A DNA stretch of 44,324 nt, taken from contig BQJI01000002.1 in NCBI GenBank assembly GCA_021604625.1, positions 1-44,324 of the forward strand. Reading direction: 5' to 3'. The position numbers and the translations under genes were made by a program. A model generated the notes under the pieces. It did not search any database. It was not told the DNA's origin and saw only the letters and a program-made list of their open reading frames with translations. The stretch is from Hyphobacterium sp. GTDB taxonomy: Bacteria > Pseudomonadota > Alphaproteobacteria > Caulobacterales > Maricaulaceae. This document shows positions 1 through 9,563 of the stretch, piece by piece. The number at the start of each line of letters is the position of its first letter. The first letter of the stretch is position 1.

Positions 1-834
1 GGCGACGGCAATGGCAAACGCTTCCGGCTCTTCGAGATGCGGCGCGTGGCCAGAACGAGCAAAGCTGATGCGCTCGGCATGTGGTATGGTGTCGACGAGA
101 AACCGGCTCGTCGCCGGGCTGTAGGATTGGCTGCAGGCGCCGTGCATGACGCAGGTTGGAATGGACAGGCCGGACAGGCCGGGGCGAAAATCGGCGTCGG
201 TCATCGAGGCCCATAGCGCAGCCATCGCTTCGCTATCATTGCCGCGCATCTGTTCGAGAAGTTCGGCGAGTTGATCGGTGATCACATAATCCCGCGCGAA
301 CATGCGGCGGGAGAAAGCCGACGCGAAAGCCCACCAGTCGGCCCTGATGTCAGCCTCAAGCTCGCGATTCATTTCAGCATCAAGGCCGCGCTGCATACCC
401 AGCGACCAGTTAGCATCGTTCAGAACACGGGGGCTCATATCTTCGATAATCAGACCGGCCAGACCGTCCGGGCCGCGCGCTTCGATCATGTTCCATAAAA
501 CTGACGCGCCCATGGACCAGCCGAGCGCCACGGCATTCTGGAGATCCAGCGTATCTATAAGTTCTGCGACATCTCCGGCCAGCCGCTCGATCGACAGAGG
601 CCCGTCTCCTGGCGGTGTCAGGCCATGGCCGCGCAGATCCGGAACAATCACGCGGAACTCGTTTTGAAGGCGCGAGGCCAATTCCGCGAAAAAGTCGCGA
701 TTCACCGCCCAGCCGTGAACCAGAAGCAGGGTGGGGCCCTGCCCGGCATCACTGAACGCCATACGAACGCCGTCTCGCAGCGTAATAAACGCAGCGGGCG
801 TGTTGGACGTCAGGCTGACCGAAGATAGCGTCAC
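1..834 (-). CDS. alpha/beta hydrolase (C-terminus runs off the window)
   Basis: Minus-strand reading from a GTG at 834 gives MTLSSVSLTSNTPAAFITLRDGVRMAFSDAGQGPTLLLVHGWAVNRDFFAE and ends ...HAERISFARSGHAPHLEEPEAFAIAV, typical of alpha/beta hydrolases (HGW near the oxyanion site; catalytic-His region GHAPHLEEPEAF). Confidence 0.85.
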   Translation of the reverse strand, partial: MTLSSVSLTSNTPAAFITLRDGVRMAFSDAGQGPTLLLVHGWAVNRDFFAELASRLQNEFRVIVPDLRGHGLTPPGDGPLSIERLAGDVAELIDTLDLQNAVALGWSMGASVLWNMIEARGPDGLAGLIIEDMSPRVLNDANWSLGMQRGLDAEMNRELEADIRADWWAFASAFSRRMFARDYVITDQLAELLEQMRGNDSEAMAALWASMTDADFRPGLSGLSIPTCVMHGACSQSYSPATSRFLVDTIPHAERISFARSGHAPHLEEPEAFAIAVA

Positions 835-919
835 GAAACTCTGTTCTCCCCGCACATGGCCTGCTTGGGGCCAAATCGTGCATATTGATTTCTCTGTAAC
901 TTTGTGAAAACTGAATCAT

Positions 920-1531
920 ATGTCAACTTCGAATAACGATACTTCCGCCAAGACCCCCAAAACCGCCCGCGGTGAACGCACCCGAAAACGGTTACTGGAT
1001 GCCGCTGAGCGCGAGTTTGGTGAGCACGGATTTCACACGACTTCAATCGGTGAAATCACCCGTCGAGCGAAGGTCGCGCTTGGCACTTTCTATGTATATT
1101 TCGATTCAAAGGACGAAATATTCAGAGACCTCGTCGCCCATATGGGTCAGGTCACGCGTGCCTGGATTGCCGAGCGCGTCGCCGGATCAGCCGACCGACT
1201 CGAAGCCGAGCGACAGGGCGTCAAGGCGTTCATCGACTTTGCGCGCGCCCATTCCGATCTCTACCGCATCGTGATGGAAGCCCAGTTCGTCGCACCCGAC
1301 GCCTATCGCGATTATTATGACGGCTTTGCAAAAGGTTATCAGCGTAATCTGAAAGAGGCGGCCGAGCGCGGTGAAATCCGATCAAATGACCCGGAAACGC
1401 TGGCCTGGGCGCTGATCGGCGTCTCGGTGTTTTTGGGCCTGCGCTTCGGCGTCTGGGACAAGGCCGGTTCGTCAGAAGACCTGGCCGATACCGTTTATGA
1501 CCTCCTCAAGCACGGGCTCGCTGTAAAATGA
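920..1531 (+). CDS. TetR/AcrR family transcriptional regulator
   Basis: N-terminal HTH: RGERTRKRLLDAAEREFGEHGFHTTSIGEITRRAKVALGTFYVYFDSKDEIF. Confidence 0.93.
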   Translation: MSTSNNDTSAKTPKTARGERTRKRLLDAAEREFGEHGFHTTSIGEITRRAKVALGTFYVYFDSKDEIFRDLVAHMGQVTRAWIAERVAGSADRLEAERQGVKAFIDFARAHSDLYRIVMEAQFVAPDAYRDYYDGFAKGYQRNLKEAAERGEIRSNDPETLAWALIGVSVFLGLRFGVWDKAGSSEDLADTVYDLLKHGLAVK

Positions 1532-2313
1532 CCCGGGAACCGGTCGTCCGGCGCACTGTTCGCGACAATGCAACCTGGCTGACCTTGTCGCGCCCGGGGC
1601 GCGGCAACAGCCTGACGCTGGACGTGCTGGATCAGTTGCGTTCAGCCATCAACACATTGCCGACCGGTCAGCCTGTGGTTCTGACGGGTGACGGGGCGGC
1701 TTTCTCGACCGGCGGCGATATTCTACCCTTCCTCCAGCATGCCGGCGATCCGGATGGGCTACGCGACTACGCCCGACGTCTTGTTGGAGCCCTGAATGAA
1801 ACCCTTCTGACGCTTCACGCCCGTGAATTCCCGCTCATCGCCGCCGTTAACGGGCCGGTGACTGGCGGGTCGTTGGGTCTGGCACTGATTGCGGACAGAA
1901 TCGTGATGGCGCGTTCGGCATTCGTACAACCTTATTACGGCGTTATGGGGTTTGCACCGGATGGTGGCTGGACCGCGCTATTGCCCGACAGGATCGGGGT
2001 CGCACAGACTCGCGCCTGGATCGCGAACGACACCCGGCGCTCCGGTGAGGCCTGCTTTCGGCTAGGCGTGTGTGATAGTGTCATTGACGACGACAGCTTC
2101 GATGCGGCGGTCGCTGCTGAAATCGCCAGATTGCAGTCACTGGATGCCGGCGTGCTCTCTACCACCCGCCAACTGCTCGGGCCGGATCGTAATACACTGG
2201 CCAAAGCACTCGACGCTGAATGTGAGGCTTTTATTGCCCAAATTACCCGCGCCGAAACCATAGCCCGCATGCGTGCCTTCGCCGCGAACGGCAAGATGGT
2301 CAGGGGGAAATGA
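1528..2313 (+). CDS. enoyl-CoA hydratase/isomerase family protein
   Basis: Crotonase features: LSRPGRGNSLTLDVLDQL, GDGAAFSTGGDI, NGPVTGGSLGLALIADRIVMA. ATGA overlap with the upstream TetR gene. Confidence 0.9.
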   Translation: MTREPVVRRTVRDNATWLTLSRPGRGNSLTLDVLDQLRSAINTLPTGQPVVLTGDGAAFSTGGDILPFLQHAGDPDGLRDYARRLVGALNETLLTLHAREFPLIAAVNGPVTGGSLGLALIADRIVMARSAFVQPYYGVMGFAPDGGWTALLPDRIGVAQTRAWIANDTRRSGEACFRLGVCDSVIDDDSFDAAVAAEIARLQSLDAGVLSTTRQLLGPDRNTLAKALDAECEAFIAQITRAETIARMRAFAANGKMVRGK

Positions 2314-3806
2314 TGGACTTTCTGCCTGATATCACAGTCCAGCGCGCGCGCCTGTCACCGGACGACGTGGCATTGACAGAGATCGGTACCGGCAAAAAAC
2401 GGACCTACGCGCAGCTTGACGAGCGCGCAGCGCGGGCCGCCAGTGTCCTTGCCGAACTGGATGTGAAAACCGGTAACCGGGTCGCCATTCTGTGCCGCAA
2501 CCGAATCGCGTTTTTCGAGTTATTATTTGGCTGCGCAAAACTCGGCGCCATTCTGGTGCCGCTGAACTGGCGAATGCCGGCGGCCGAATTGTCGCCGCTC
2601 ATCGAGGATTGCGATCCTGCGCTCATTATTCATGGGCGCGAAGATGACGCCGCGGCGGAAAGCCTTGCTTCTGCTCATTCAATAGCAAGCCTGAATCTCG
2701 ACGATCCGGATGATTTCGAAACCCGCATGGATCAGGTGGACCCGATCATCGGACGCGCACAATGGCCAGGATCCGACCCCTGGTATCTGATCTATACGTC
2801 AGGCACGACCGGCCGCCCCAAGGGCGTGATCCAGACCTACACGATGGCGATGGTCAACTATATCAATATCGGCCAGGCCATCGGTTTGCGCGGCACCGAT
2901 TCCACTCTGAATTTCCTGCCGCTATTTCATACCGCCGGCATTAATCTACATACACTTCCGGTCCTGATTGCGGGCGGTACCGCCCACATTTTGCCGGGCT
3001 TTGACGCCGACGAGACCTTGCAGATGATCGCAGCGGGCAAGATTGACGTTTTTCTTGGTGTCCCGGCCATCTATCGCGAACTTAGCCTGCATCCCGATTT
3101 CGCCGATACCGATCTTTCGCGCGTCAGACATTGGGCATGCGGCGGCGCGCCTTTGCCGGATTCGCTGGTCGAATGCTTCGCCGCGCGCGGCCCGCGCGTA
3201 TGTAACGGTTTTGGCATGACCGAAACCGGCCCGACCGCCTTCCTGTCCAATCCAGAAGCCGCCACGACAAAAATCGGCTCGGTCGGCAAGTCCCAGATTC
3301 TGATCGAGTCGCGGATTGCGCGTAGTGATGGACGCGAAGCCGGTATCAACGAAGTCGGTGAAATCCAGTTTTTCGGACCGGGCCTGACTCCGGGATACTG
3401 GAATCGCCGCGATGAAACAGCCGCGCTTTATACCGATGATGGCTGGTTGAAAAGCGGCGATCTGGGCCGCCGGGATAGCGATGGCTACGTCTTCGTCGAA
3501 GGCCGGATCAAGGACATGTATATTTCTGGCGGTGAAAACGTGTATCCGGCAGAAATCGAAAATGTCCTGGCCGGCCATCCAGACATTATCGAGGCGGCAA
3601 TCCTGGGCGAAACCGATGCCAAATGGGGAGAAACCGGCTGCGCCTATGTTCAGCTGAAAACCGGCATCACCGGCGATCCGGACGTGCTGGCAGATTTTTG
3701 CCGCGAACGCCTGGCAGCCTTCAAAATTCCGGCGCGTTTTGTATTCGTCGAAGACCTGCCGCGCACTGCGGCCGGCAAGGTCCAGAAACATCTCCTCCAG
3801 AAATGA
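2310..3806 (+). CDS. AMP-dependent acyl-CoA synthetase/ligase
   Basis: YTSGTTGRPKGV motif, GFGMTETGP, GYWNRRDETAALYTDDGWLKSGDLG, ISGGENVYPAEIE, PRTAAGKVQK. Confidence 0.95.
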   Translation: MMDFLPDITVQRARLSPDDVALTEIGTGKKRTYAQLDERAARAASVLAELDVKTGNRVAILCRNRIAFFELLFGCAKLGAILVPLNWRMPAAELSPLIEDCDPALIIHGREDDAAAESLASAHSIASLNLDDPDDFETRMDQVDPIIGRAQWPGSDPWYLIYTSGTTGRPKGVIQTYTMAMVNYINIGQAIGLRGTDSTLNFLPLFHTAGINLHTLPVLIAGGTAHILPGFDADETLQMIAAGKIDVFLGVPAIYRELSLHPDFADTDLSRVRHWACGGAPLPDSLVECFAARGPRVCNGFGMTETGPTAFLSNPEAATTKIGSVGKSQILIESRIARSDGREAGINEVGEIQFFGPGLTPGYWNRRDETAALYTDDGWLKSGDLGRRDSDGYVFVEGRIKDMYISGGENVYPAEIENVLAGHPDIIEAAILGETDAKWGETGCAYVQLKTGITGDPDVLADFCRERLAAFKIPARFVFVEDLPRTAAGKVQKHLLQK

Positions 3807-4186
3807 GCGAACCCATGCCCCGATCCGCGCGTCTCGCACGAACAATGACGCAAACCGATTTTGATGAATTTGCCCGGCTCTCCGGCGACGCTAATCCCAT
3901 TCATATCGATGCGGCCTTCGCCGCGAAAACACCGTTTGCAAAACCGGTCGCGCATGGTGCGTATCTTTGCGCGATCTTGCGGGGTCTCGTTGCAGATCTC
4001 GTGCCCGGTTGTCGACAAGTCTGGCAAAATGTCATGTTCCCAAACCCCGCAGCTGTTGGCGAGACATTGATTTTCACCGCCACCCTTTCCGACAAAGGCG
4101 ATCAGGCCCGGCATCTGACACTGGAAGCCCGGCGCCACAGCGATGATGCCTTATGCGTTTCTGGCGAGACGGAGGTGACGTCATGA
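3803..4186 (+). CDS. MaoC-like hot-dog dehydratase
   Basis: From ATG 3803: MTQTDFDEFARLSGDANPIHIDAAFAAKTPFAKPVAHGAYL, the MaoC hydratase-2 motif (D-x-NPIH). ATGA overlap with the upstream stop. Confidence 0.88.
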   Translation: MSEPMPRSARLARTMTQTDFDEFARLSGDANPIHIDAAFAAKTPFAKPVAHGAYLCAILRGLVADLVPGCRQVWQNVMFPNPAAVGETLIFTATLSDKGDQARHLTLEARRHSDDALCVSGETEVTS

Positions 4187-4545
4187 AAGTCGGTGACACC
4201 GCCCGGAAAAGCCGCGTCTTCAGCCCTGACGAAATCGGGTATCTGAACCGGTTGACCGGATGCACGTCCCCGATAGACACCATCCCGGAGCCGCTCATCA
4301 ATTCGATGTTTTCCGAACTCCTGGGCATGTCATTGCCTGGCCCCGGCACCAATTATCTCAAACAGGAAACCCGCTTTCTCGGCCAGGCCAGGCCGGGCGA
4401 GGAATTATCGGCGAATGTCGAGATTACACGCTTGCGCCCGGAAAAACATCTGGTCGATCTTGCCACACGCTGTGTCGGCGCCGATGGCCGTCTGATCGCT
4501 GAAGGTCGCGCACTGGTCCTGTTCGTAAATCAGCACGCAAACTGA
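4183..4545 (+). CDS. second MaoC/hot-dog-fold protein, probable partner of the preceding gene
   Basis: FSPDEIGYLNRLTGCTSPIDTIPEPLINSMFSELLGMSLPGPGTNYLKQETRFLGQARPGEELSANVEITRLRPEKHLVDLATRC; the C-terminal half follows the MaoC/hot-dog pattern. Confidence 0.72.
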   Translation: MKVGDTARKSRVFSPDEIGYLNRLTGCTSPIDTIPEPLINSMFSELLGMSLPGPGTNYLKQETRFLGQARPGEELSANVEITRLRPEKHLVDLATRCVGADGRLIAEGRALVLFVNQHAN

Positions 4546-4584
4546 CGAACTATCCAAGTTACCAGTCAGGCCCCATAAATGTCG

Positions 4585-5910
4585 TCAGGTCTCGGTCTCT
4601 TCATCCGAATCCGGCGCAGGGCGCGTGCGCGGGTCGAGCGCCATGATAATAGGTGAAATATCCGGAAGCGGTACGAATTTTTCGCGTCCATCGGCGGGTA
4701 GCTTAGGCCCCCAGCCGATGCGGAACAGCACAAAAATCGCATAGGCGATGGCGACTGACGATTCGAACACGAAAAACGAATAAGGTCCGTAAAACGACAT
4801 CAATGTCGCCGCGAAAAGCGGTCCAGCCGTGGCGCCAATCGAATAAACCATCAACAATCGCCCCGATGCCGCCACGTAATATTTCCGGTCCAGCCGATCG
4901 AATGTCTGTGCCACACAAAGTGGATACACGCTGCTGATCGCGCCCCCGAAAGCCAACGCCATAAGCAATAACACCGCCAGAGAAACACCGCTTGCAATCG
5001 AGGTTGACAGCAAACCCCAGGACACGCCAACCGCGATGAGAATGCAGGCCATCACGATTCTGCGGTCAAACCTGTCCGCCAGCATCCCGATGGGCACCTG
5101 ACAGGCGAGGCCACCAATCACCACCGTGCTCATAAAGAAGGCAGCTTCAGCAACGCTCAATCCGATCTGGCGCGCAAAGACGACGCCCATGGCATAGAAT
5201 GAACCCACGAGAATGCCGGCAACGGCCGCTCCGACCACGCCAATCCGCGAGGCGTCATACAAACGACGAAGTCCCAGTGTTCGGAGTTCGGCCAGAACCG
5301 GCTCCCCCAGCCCCGTCAGAGCAATAGGGATCAACGACATTGCGATTAACCCGGATGCAATCATCAAATGATCGCTGCCGCCGATCGGGACGACATTTAC
5401 CAATGTCTGCCCGATCGCAATCGCGAGATAGAAGATGAGCATGTAAAATCCGAGAACACGCCCGCGCGTTGCATTGCCGCTGCGGTCATTCAGCCAGCTT
5501 TCGATCGCGGTTGTCATGCCCGCAATACAAAACCCGTTCACCAGCCTGAGCACCGCCCAGGCCGCCGGATGGAAGAAAAACCCGTAAGCCAGGCAGACAA
5601 CGGCGGTGAGCGCGGCAAAAGTCGAAAAGGCCCGTATATGCCCGATCCGGAGAATGACATGCTTGACCCGGAACCCGCCTATCGCCAGGCCCAGATAATA
5701 TGCCGCCATGACCAGCCCGGTCAGCGCCACCGGATAGTCTGCAACTTCCATACGCAGCGGCAGCACAACGCCCAGCAAACTATTACCCGCCATGAACAGG
5801 GCCGTTCCGGCAAACAGCGATTTGACCGGTGCCAATAATCTGGGCAGATTCAAAGCCATGGCATGTTCTGGTTTAGCCTGTGTTGCGGGAAGCGTCGGGT
5901 GATACGCCAT
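4585..5910 (-). CDS. MFS transporter (start may be 5859)
   Basis: Multiple TM segments: FAGTALFMAGNSLLGVVLPLRMEVADYPVALTGLVMAAYYLGLAIGG; YcaD-like MFS pattern GRVLGFYMLIFYLAIAIGQ. Confidence 0.88.
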   Translation of the reverse strand: MAYHPTLPATQAKPEHAMALNLPRLLAPVKSLFAGTALFMAGNSLLGVVLPLRMEVADYPVALTGLVMAAYYLGLAIGGFRVKHVILRIGHIRAFSTFAALTAVVCLAYGFFFHPAAWAVLRLVNGFCIAGMTTAIESWLNDRSGNATRGRVLGFYMLIFYLAIAIGQTLVNVVPIGGSDHLMIASGLIAMSLIPIALTGLGEPVLAELRTLGLRRLYDASRIGVVGAAVAGILVGSFYAMGVVFARQIGLSVAEAAFFMSTVVIGGLACQVPIGMLADRFDRRIVMACILIAVGVSWGLLSTSIASGVSLAVLLLMALAFGGAISSVYPLCVAQTFDRLDRKYYVAASGRLLMVYSIGATAGPLFAATLMSFYGPYSFFVFESSVAIAYAIFVLFRIGWGPKLPADGREKFVPLPDISPIIMALDPRTRPAPDSDEETET

Positions 5911-6090
5911 CCAATCTATAGCCGAGATTTACGCTGGCAGATACCGGCAAAGGAAAACCATCTCACGAAAACCGGATCTATAGACGAAAGAGGTCGTGAT
6001 GCCGCCATTTTAAAGGGCTGGACGGTTCTTGATGTTCACGTTTCATATCTTATATCCAGCAGGAACTGACGAATGAGAAGGCACTGAAAA

Positions 6091-6354
6091 ATGGCGAGCG
6101 GCTGGGCGCGAGATGGCGCGATACAGGATCAGATTGAAGACACCGTGGCTGACGCGGTTGAGTCTGCGCGTCGCCGAATTGCGACCGGCCCCAGCGCAGA
6201 ATATTGCGATAATTGCGGGGAGCGAATTCCCGAACGCCGGCGCGAGGCGCTGCCGGGTGTGAGAACCTGCGTCCAGTGTCAGTCCGAGCTTGATGGTTCG
6301 CGTGCAGCGAGCGGGTTCAACCGTCGCGGCAGTAAGGATAGCCAGTTGCGTTAG
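6091..6354 (+). CDS. DksA/TraR family C4-type zinc finger protein
   Basis: MASGWARDGAIQDQIEDTVADAV...CDNCGERIPERRREALPGVRTCVQCQSELD, a CxxC-x17-CxxC zinc finger. Confidence 0.9.
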   Translation: MASGWARDGAIQDQIEDTVADAVESARRRIATGPSAEYCDNCGERIPERRREALPGVRTCVQCQSELDGSRAASGFNRRGSKDSQLR

Positions 6355-6516
6355 CCAATCTGATCCATTTCTGCCTGGTTCGGCTTTCAGCCGGCAGTGG
6401 CAGAATTGGTAGATGCGCATGGTTCCACGCAAAAATTGTATGGAAATGGACGAGACGGCATTGTGGTGGCATGGTCCGGCAGACCCATATGCCCGTCCCA
6501 AACGAGGAGAAAAGTC

Positions 6517-6726
6517 GTGCCTTACTACGGAAAATACAAAACGCCATCGGAATTGGTGAGCGACGAAAATCTCAGCAAGGACGAGAAAATCGAGATGCTA
6601 GAACACTGGCGTGAAGATGAAAAAGCGCTCAAACGCGCGACGGAAGAGGGCATGCATGGTGGCGTACGACCAGAGCTGAAGCTGGTTCAAAAAGCCCTGG
6701 AAGAACTCCGCAACGGCCCCTCATAG
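6517..6726 (+). CDS. small conserved hypothetical protein (69 aa)
   Basis: GTG start preceded by an AACGAGGAGA Shine-Dalgarno; YYGKYKTPSELVSDENLSKDEKIEMLEHWREDEKALKRATEEGM. The 6397 start given in the ORF track is unlikely. Confidence 0.7.
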   Translation: MPYYGKYKTPSELVSDENLSKDEKIEMLEHWREDEKALKRATEEGMHGGVRPELKLVQKALEELRNGPS

Positions 6727-6859
6727 ATCGGCGCAATCCGAAACCAAACCTACTCCTGCTATTTTGTATTAGCGTTCTACCCGCCACCCGTTGGTCGCTC
6801 TTGTCGTGGGTTGGTCGCGCCAAGGCCCGCACACAAACAACGGGTCATGAACCGCCGGC

Positions 6860-9199
6860 CTAACCCGGCCCGCCCCGGTCGACCTGGATCGGCTGGAATG
6901 TATAACCGGCCGCCCGGCTACAGGCCGGTGATGAAACATCTACGGGTGAACACAAACCAATCTCGGCCGATTCGCGTGTCCCCTCATGATGGCCGAAACG
7001 CATGTCCTGGCGAATGGTCAGGCCCGCAATTTCGAAATCATGGTCAAACCGCCATTTGGCAACCGCAATGTCAATCACCGCGAATAATTCGAGCACCGGG
7101 ACAAATTCCATGGTGAAGCGATATTCCGGGTCTGACAGGGTCACGCCCGGATACCGGCTTCCTTCCGGCACATCCAGATTGAGCCTCAAATTCATCGGAC
7201 GCTCTGAATTGTAGCGTTGGTCAAAGACGAGGCGGCAATCACCATTAGCCAGACGTTGATTGGATATACGAGGGTCACCGCGCTGTTGTGACGTACAGCC
7301 GAATGACGCGCCGCCGCCAGGTCTGGAAAACTGTCCGTCTTCAACAGACGCCCGCAGGGAAAACTCGGGATTGGCAACGTAAATGTTGACGCCGGGTTCG
7401 ATACCGGCGCGGGCAATCCAGGCCCGGATCTGCAATCCTGTGACATCTGCCGGCAGGCGCGGTTCGGCGATCAATCGTCGTCCACCAACCGGCGGCGCAA
7501 AGTCAGCACATGCCCAGTTCGGGCAGGTCCCTGTCCGCGGCACATCGACGGACGGGCAGTTGATTCTGACCGTCTTCACAATCGGGACACGCAATTGCAA
7601 CTGGCACCCTGCCCGAACACCGAACGTGAATTCGCGATCATCATAGATCAACGATTCCGGCATTCCGGCCGCACGATAGATCGAGCCGCCATCGACCGTA
7701 TCCTGTCGACCTTCGGCATTGACGTTGAAATAGAAGTCATTGCCATGCCAGACCCGCGTCTCAGGGTCTTGCGTAAACCAGGCATCACTCTCGACCTCGA
7801 CCCGGAAGGGGAAGCGAATTCCGGCGCGATATTCGATACTGTATGCGAACGCGACATAAAAATTCCTGCGCCGGTTGAAGACGTGCTTGTAGCGCTCTTC
7901 GATCCGGTCGGAGAGTGTAAAGCCGGTGATAAAGTAGAAATCATCGGACTGCGTGATGCGCTGCCGACGTGTACCTGTAGACGGGGTCGGCTCCGTTCCC
8001 GGCAGGCGGCCAATCACGCGTCTGTCGGGCAGGTTTGGCGACTGGATGCCGTATTGTTCATCGGCACGGCGCGTGGGGGGCGGATCGTCATTCTGTGCGG
8101 CGGGCAGACGCAAAATTCCGGTTGGCGGAACAACACGCGTGTCTGGCGCGTGACGAAGCGAAGCACGCCGCGTGACATAAGGGGTCAGCACTGCTGGCAG
8201 GTCGCGGAATTCACGTCCAATCGGATGGTCGAGCGCAAAGCCACGTCCCAGTGACAGACCATCGACCTGCGGATCAATTTGCCGGATTCGGTCTGATCGC
8301 GGGGCGAGCGGGATAATGCTGACATGGGTGATGACGCGTTCATCGCCATTCGCGTCAAGGAGAATCAGCGCACCGTCGCCGAGCGCCAGCGCATCACGAA
8401 CGCGAACGCCGCGACGAAACAGTGCGTCCGGATCCATCGCAGCCAGTTCGGCGCGGATCAGTTCGGCCTCAGCGATGACATCTTCACGCGTTGGCGGCAG
8501 CATCAAATTCAGATCTGAACCCAATTGCCGGGATCGACGTTCGAGTTCCGGTGTCATGGCTTGGGATGGATCGACGAGAACCGGACGACCGCCAGCATCG
8601 GCCGCCAGATCATCCAGCGACCGGTCGCCGGCCATAAGGCAAAGCTCGGCACGCGCGGCAGTGACATTTGCGGAATCAGCGCGCACCGCCCGGCCCGGCC
8701 GCTGACGTCCACCGAGGCGGTTGCGACGAGGGCGATAGCCGCAGGTTTCGGCAGATACCGGGATCACCGCCTCTCGCGACACGATGATGCGGTCGGTCAT
8801 GACAAAAACATCTTCGGTAAATGAAACCGGACCAGCCAGATCCAACAGGGCAGGTTGCGCGGAAACAGTTGTGAGCAGCGGGCGGTTCGCCAGCCTTGTG
8901 CCCGTTATATATTGTTGGAGATCAAGCTCGACACCCGGCTCCAGTTCGATGGCAACCCGGCCGCCGCCAATCAGGGCTGCGCTGTCGAGCTCTGCGACAA
9001 AAAGCGGAGAACGGCGGATTTCAGTGGCGAGTTGTGTCGCCGACATATCCACCATGGATGGTCCCATCCTGACCGCATCTGCGTCCAGTGCGCGGCTTGT
9101 CGGCGCTTGGAAAGCCTGCGTCTGGGCCAAAGCCGCACTCGCCATCAGCGTCCAGATGCATGCTGTCCACAATCCGGCGTGTTTCATCAAATACCGCAT
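6860..9199 (-). CDS. large exported protein of unknown function
   Basis: From Met 64 of the listed ORF: MRYLMKHAGLWTACIWTLMASAALAQTQAF, a Sec signal peptide with AxA site; the remainder is Arg/Pro-rich with several Cys and no family I recognise. Confidence 0.75.
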   Translation of the reverse strand: MRYLMKHAGLWTACIWTLMASAALAQTQAFQAPTSRALDADAVRMGPSMVDMSATQLATEIRRSPLFVAELDSAALIGGGRVAIELEPGVELDLQQYITGTRLANRPLLTTVSAQPALLDLAGPVSFTEDVFVMTDRIIVSREAVIPVSAETCGYRPRRNRLGGRQRPGRAVRADSANVTAARAELCLMAGDRSLDDLAADAGGRPVLVDPSQAMTPELERRSRQLGSDLNLMLPPTREDVIAEAELIRAELAAMDPDALFRRGVRVRDALALGDGALILLDANGDERVITHVSIIPLAPRSDRIRQIDPQVDGLSLGRGFALDHPIGREFRDLPAVLTPYVTRRASLRHAPDTRVVPPTGILRLPAAQNDDPPPTRRADEQYGIQSPNLPDRRVIGRLPGTEPTPSTGTRRQRITQSDDFYFITGFTLSDRIEERYKHVFNRRRNFYVAFAYSIEYRAGIRFPFRVEVESDAWFTQDPETRVWHGNDFYFNVNAEGRQDTVDGGSIYRAAGMPESLIYDDREFTFGVRAGCQLQLRVPIVKTVRINCPSVDVPRTGTCPNWACADFAPPVGGRRLIAEPRLPADVTGLQIRAWIARAGIEPGVNIYVANPEFSLRASVEDGQFSRPGGGASFGCTSQQRGDPRISNQRLANGDCRLVFDQRYNSERPMNLRLNLDVPEGSRYPGVTLSDPEYRFTMEFVPVLELFAVIDIAVAKWRFDHDFEIAGLTIRQDMRFGHHEGTRESAEIGLCSPVDVSSPACSRAAGYTFQPIQVDRGGPG

Positions 9200-9444
9200 T
9201 TTCCCCCCGATTAATCTGCTTGCGTAGCGGCAAGCTATCTCACACCAGTTGAGCGCAGAATGAATGGTTTTGGCAAGGTGAACCAGGAATATGGTAAAAC
9301 TCAGATCGCCAGCGCCGTTTAAAAAGGATTTGCCCTCCAAAAACAGGCCCGCAATCAGGCGGAAACCGAAGATCTCGCGCATGACCATCCACAGACAGGG
9401 CCAGTCCTGTTGGCCTCAAAACACGTCTTGATCTGTTGAATTCA

Positions 9445-9486
9445 CATAAAAAGAGGGGCGATGCGGACACCTGCCCGCACCGCCCC
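9445..9486 (-). terminator. Rho-independent terminator for the SDR gene
   Basis: Minus strand: GGGGCGGTGCGGGCAGGTGTCCGCATCGCCCC stem-loop (one G-U pair) followed by CTCTTTTTATG. Confidence 0.75.
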
Positions 9487-9563
9487 ACACTTTGGGATGT
9501 GGATGCAATCGCTCTGCCACCAGCGGCAGACGGGCCGCAAAATGACCCGCTCCGTCCTAGCCG

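Noticed and set aside
2946-3845. 299-aa minus-strand ORF opposite the acyl-CoA ligase
   Set aside because: Antisense to a well-conserved AMP-ligase; no recognisable domain.
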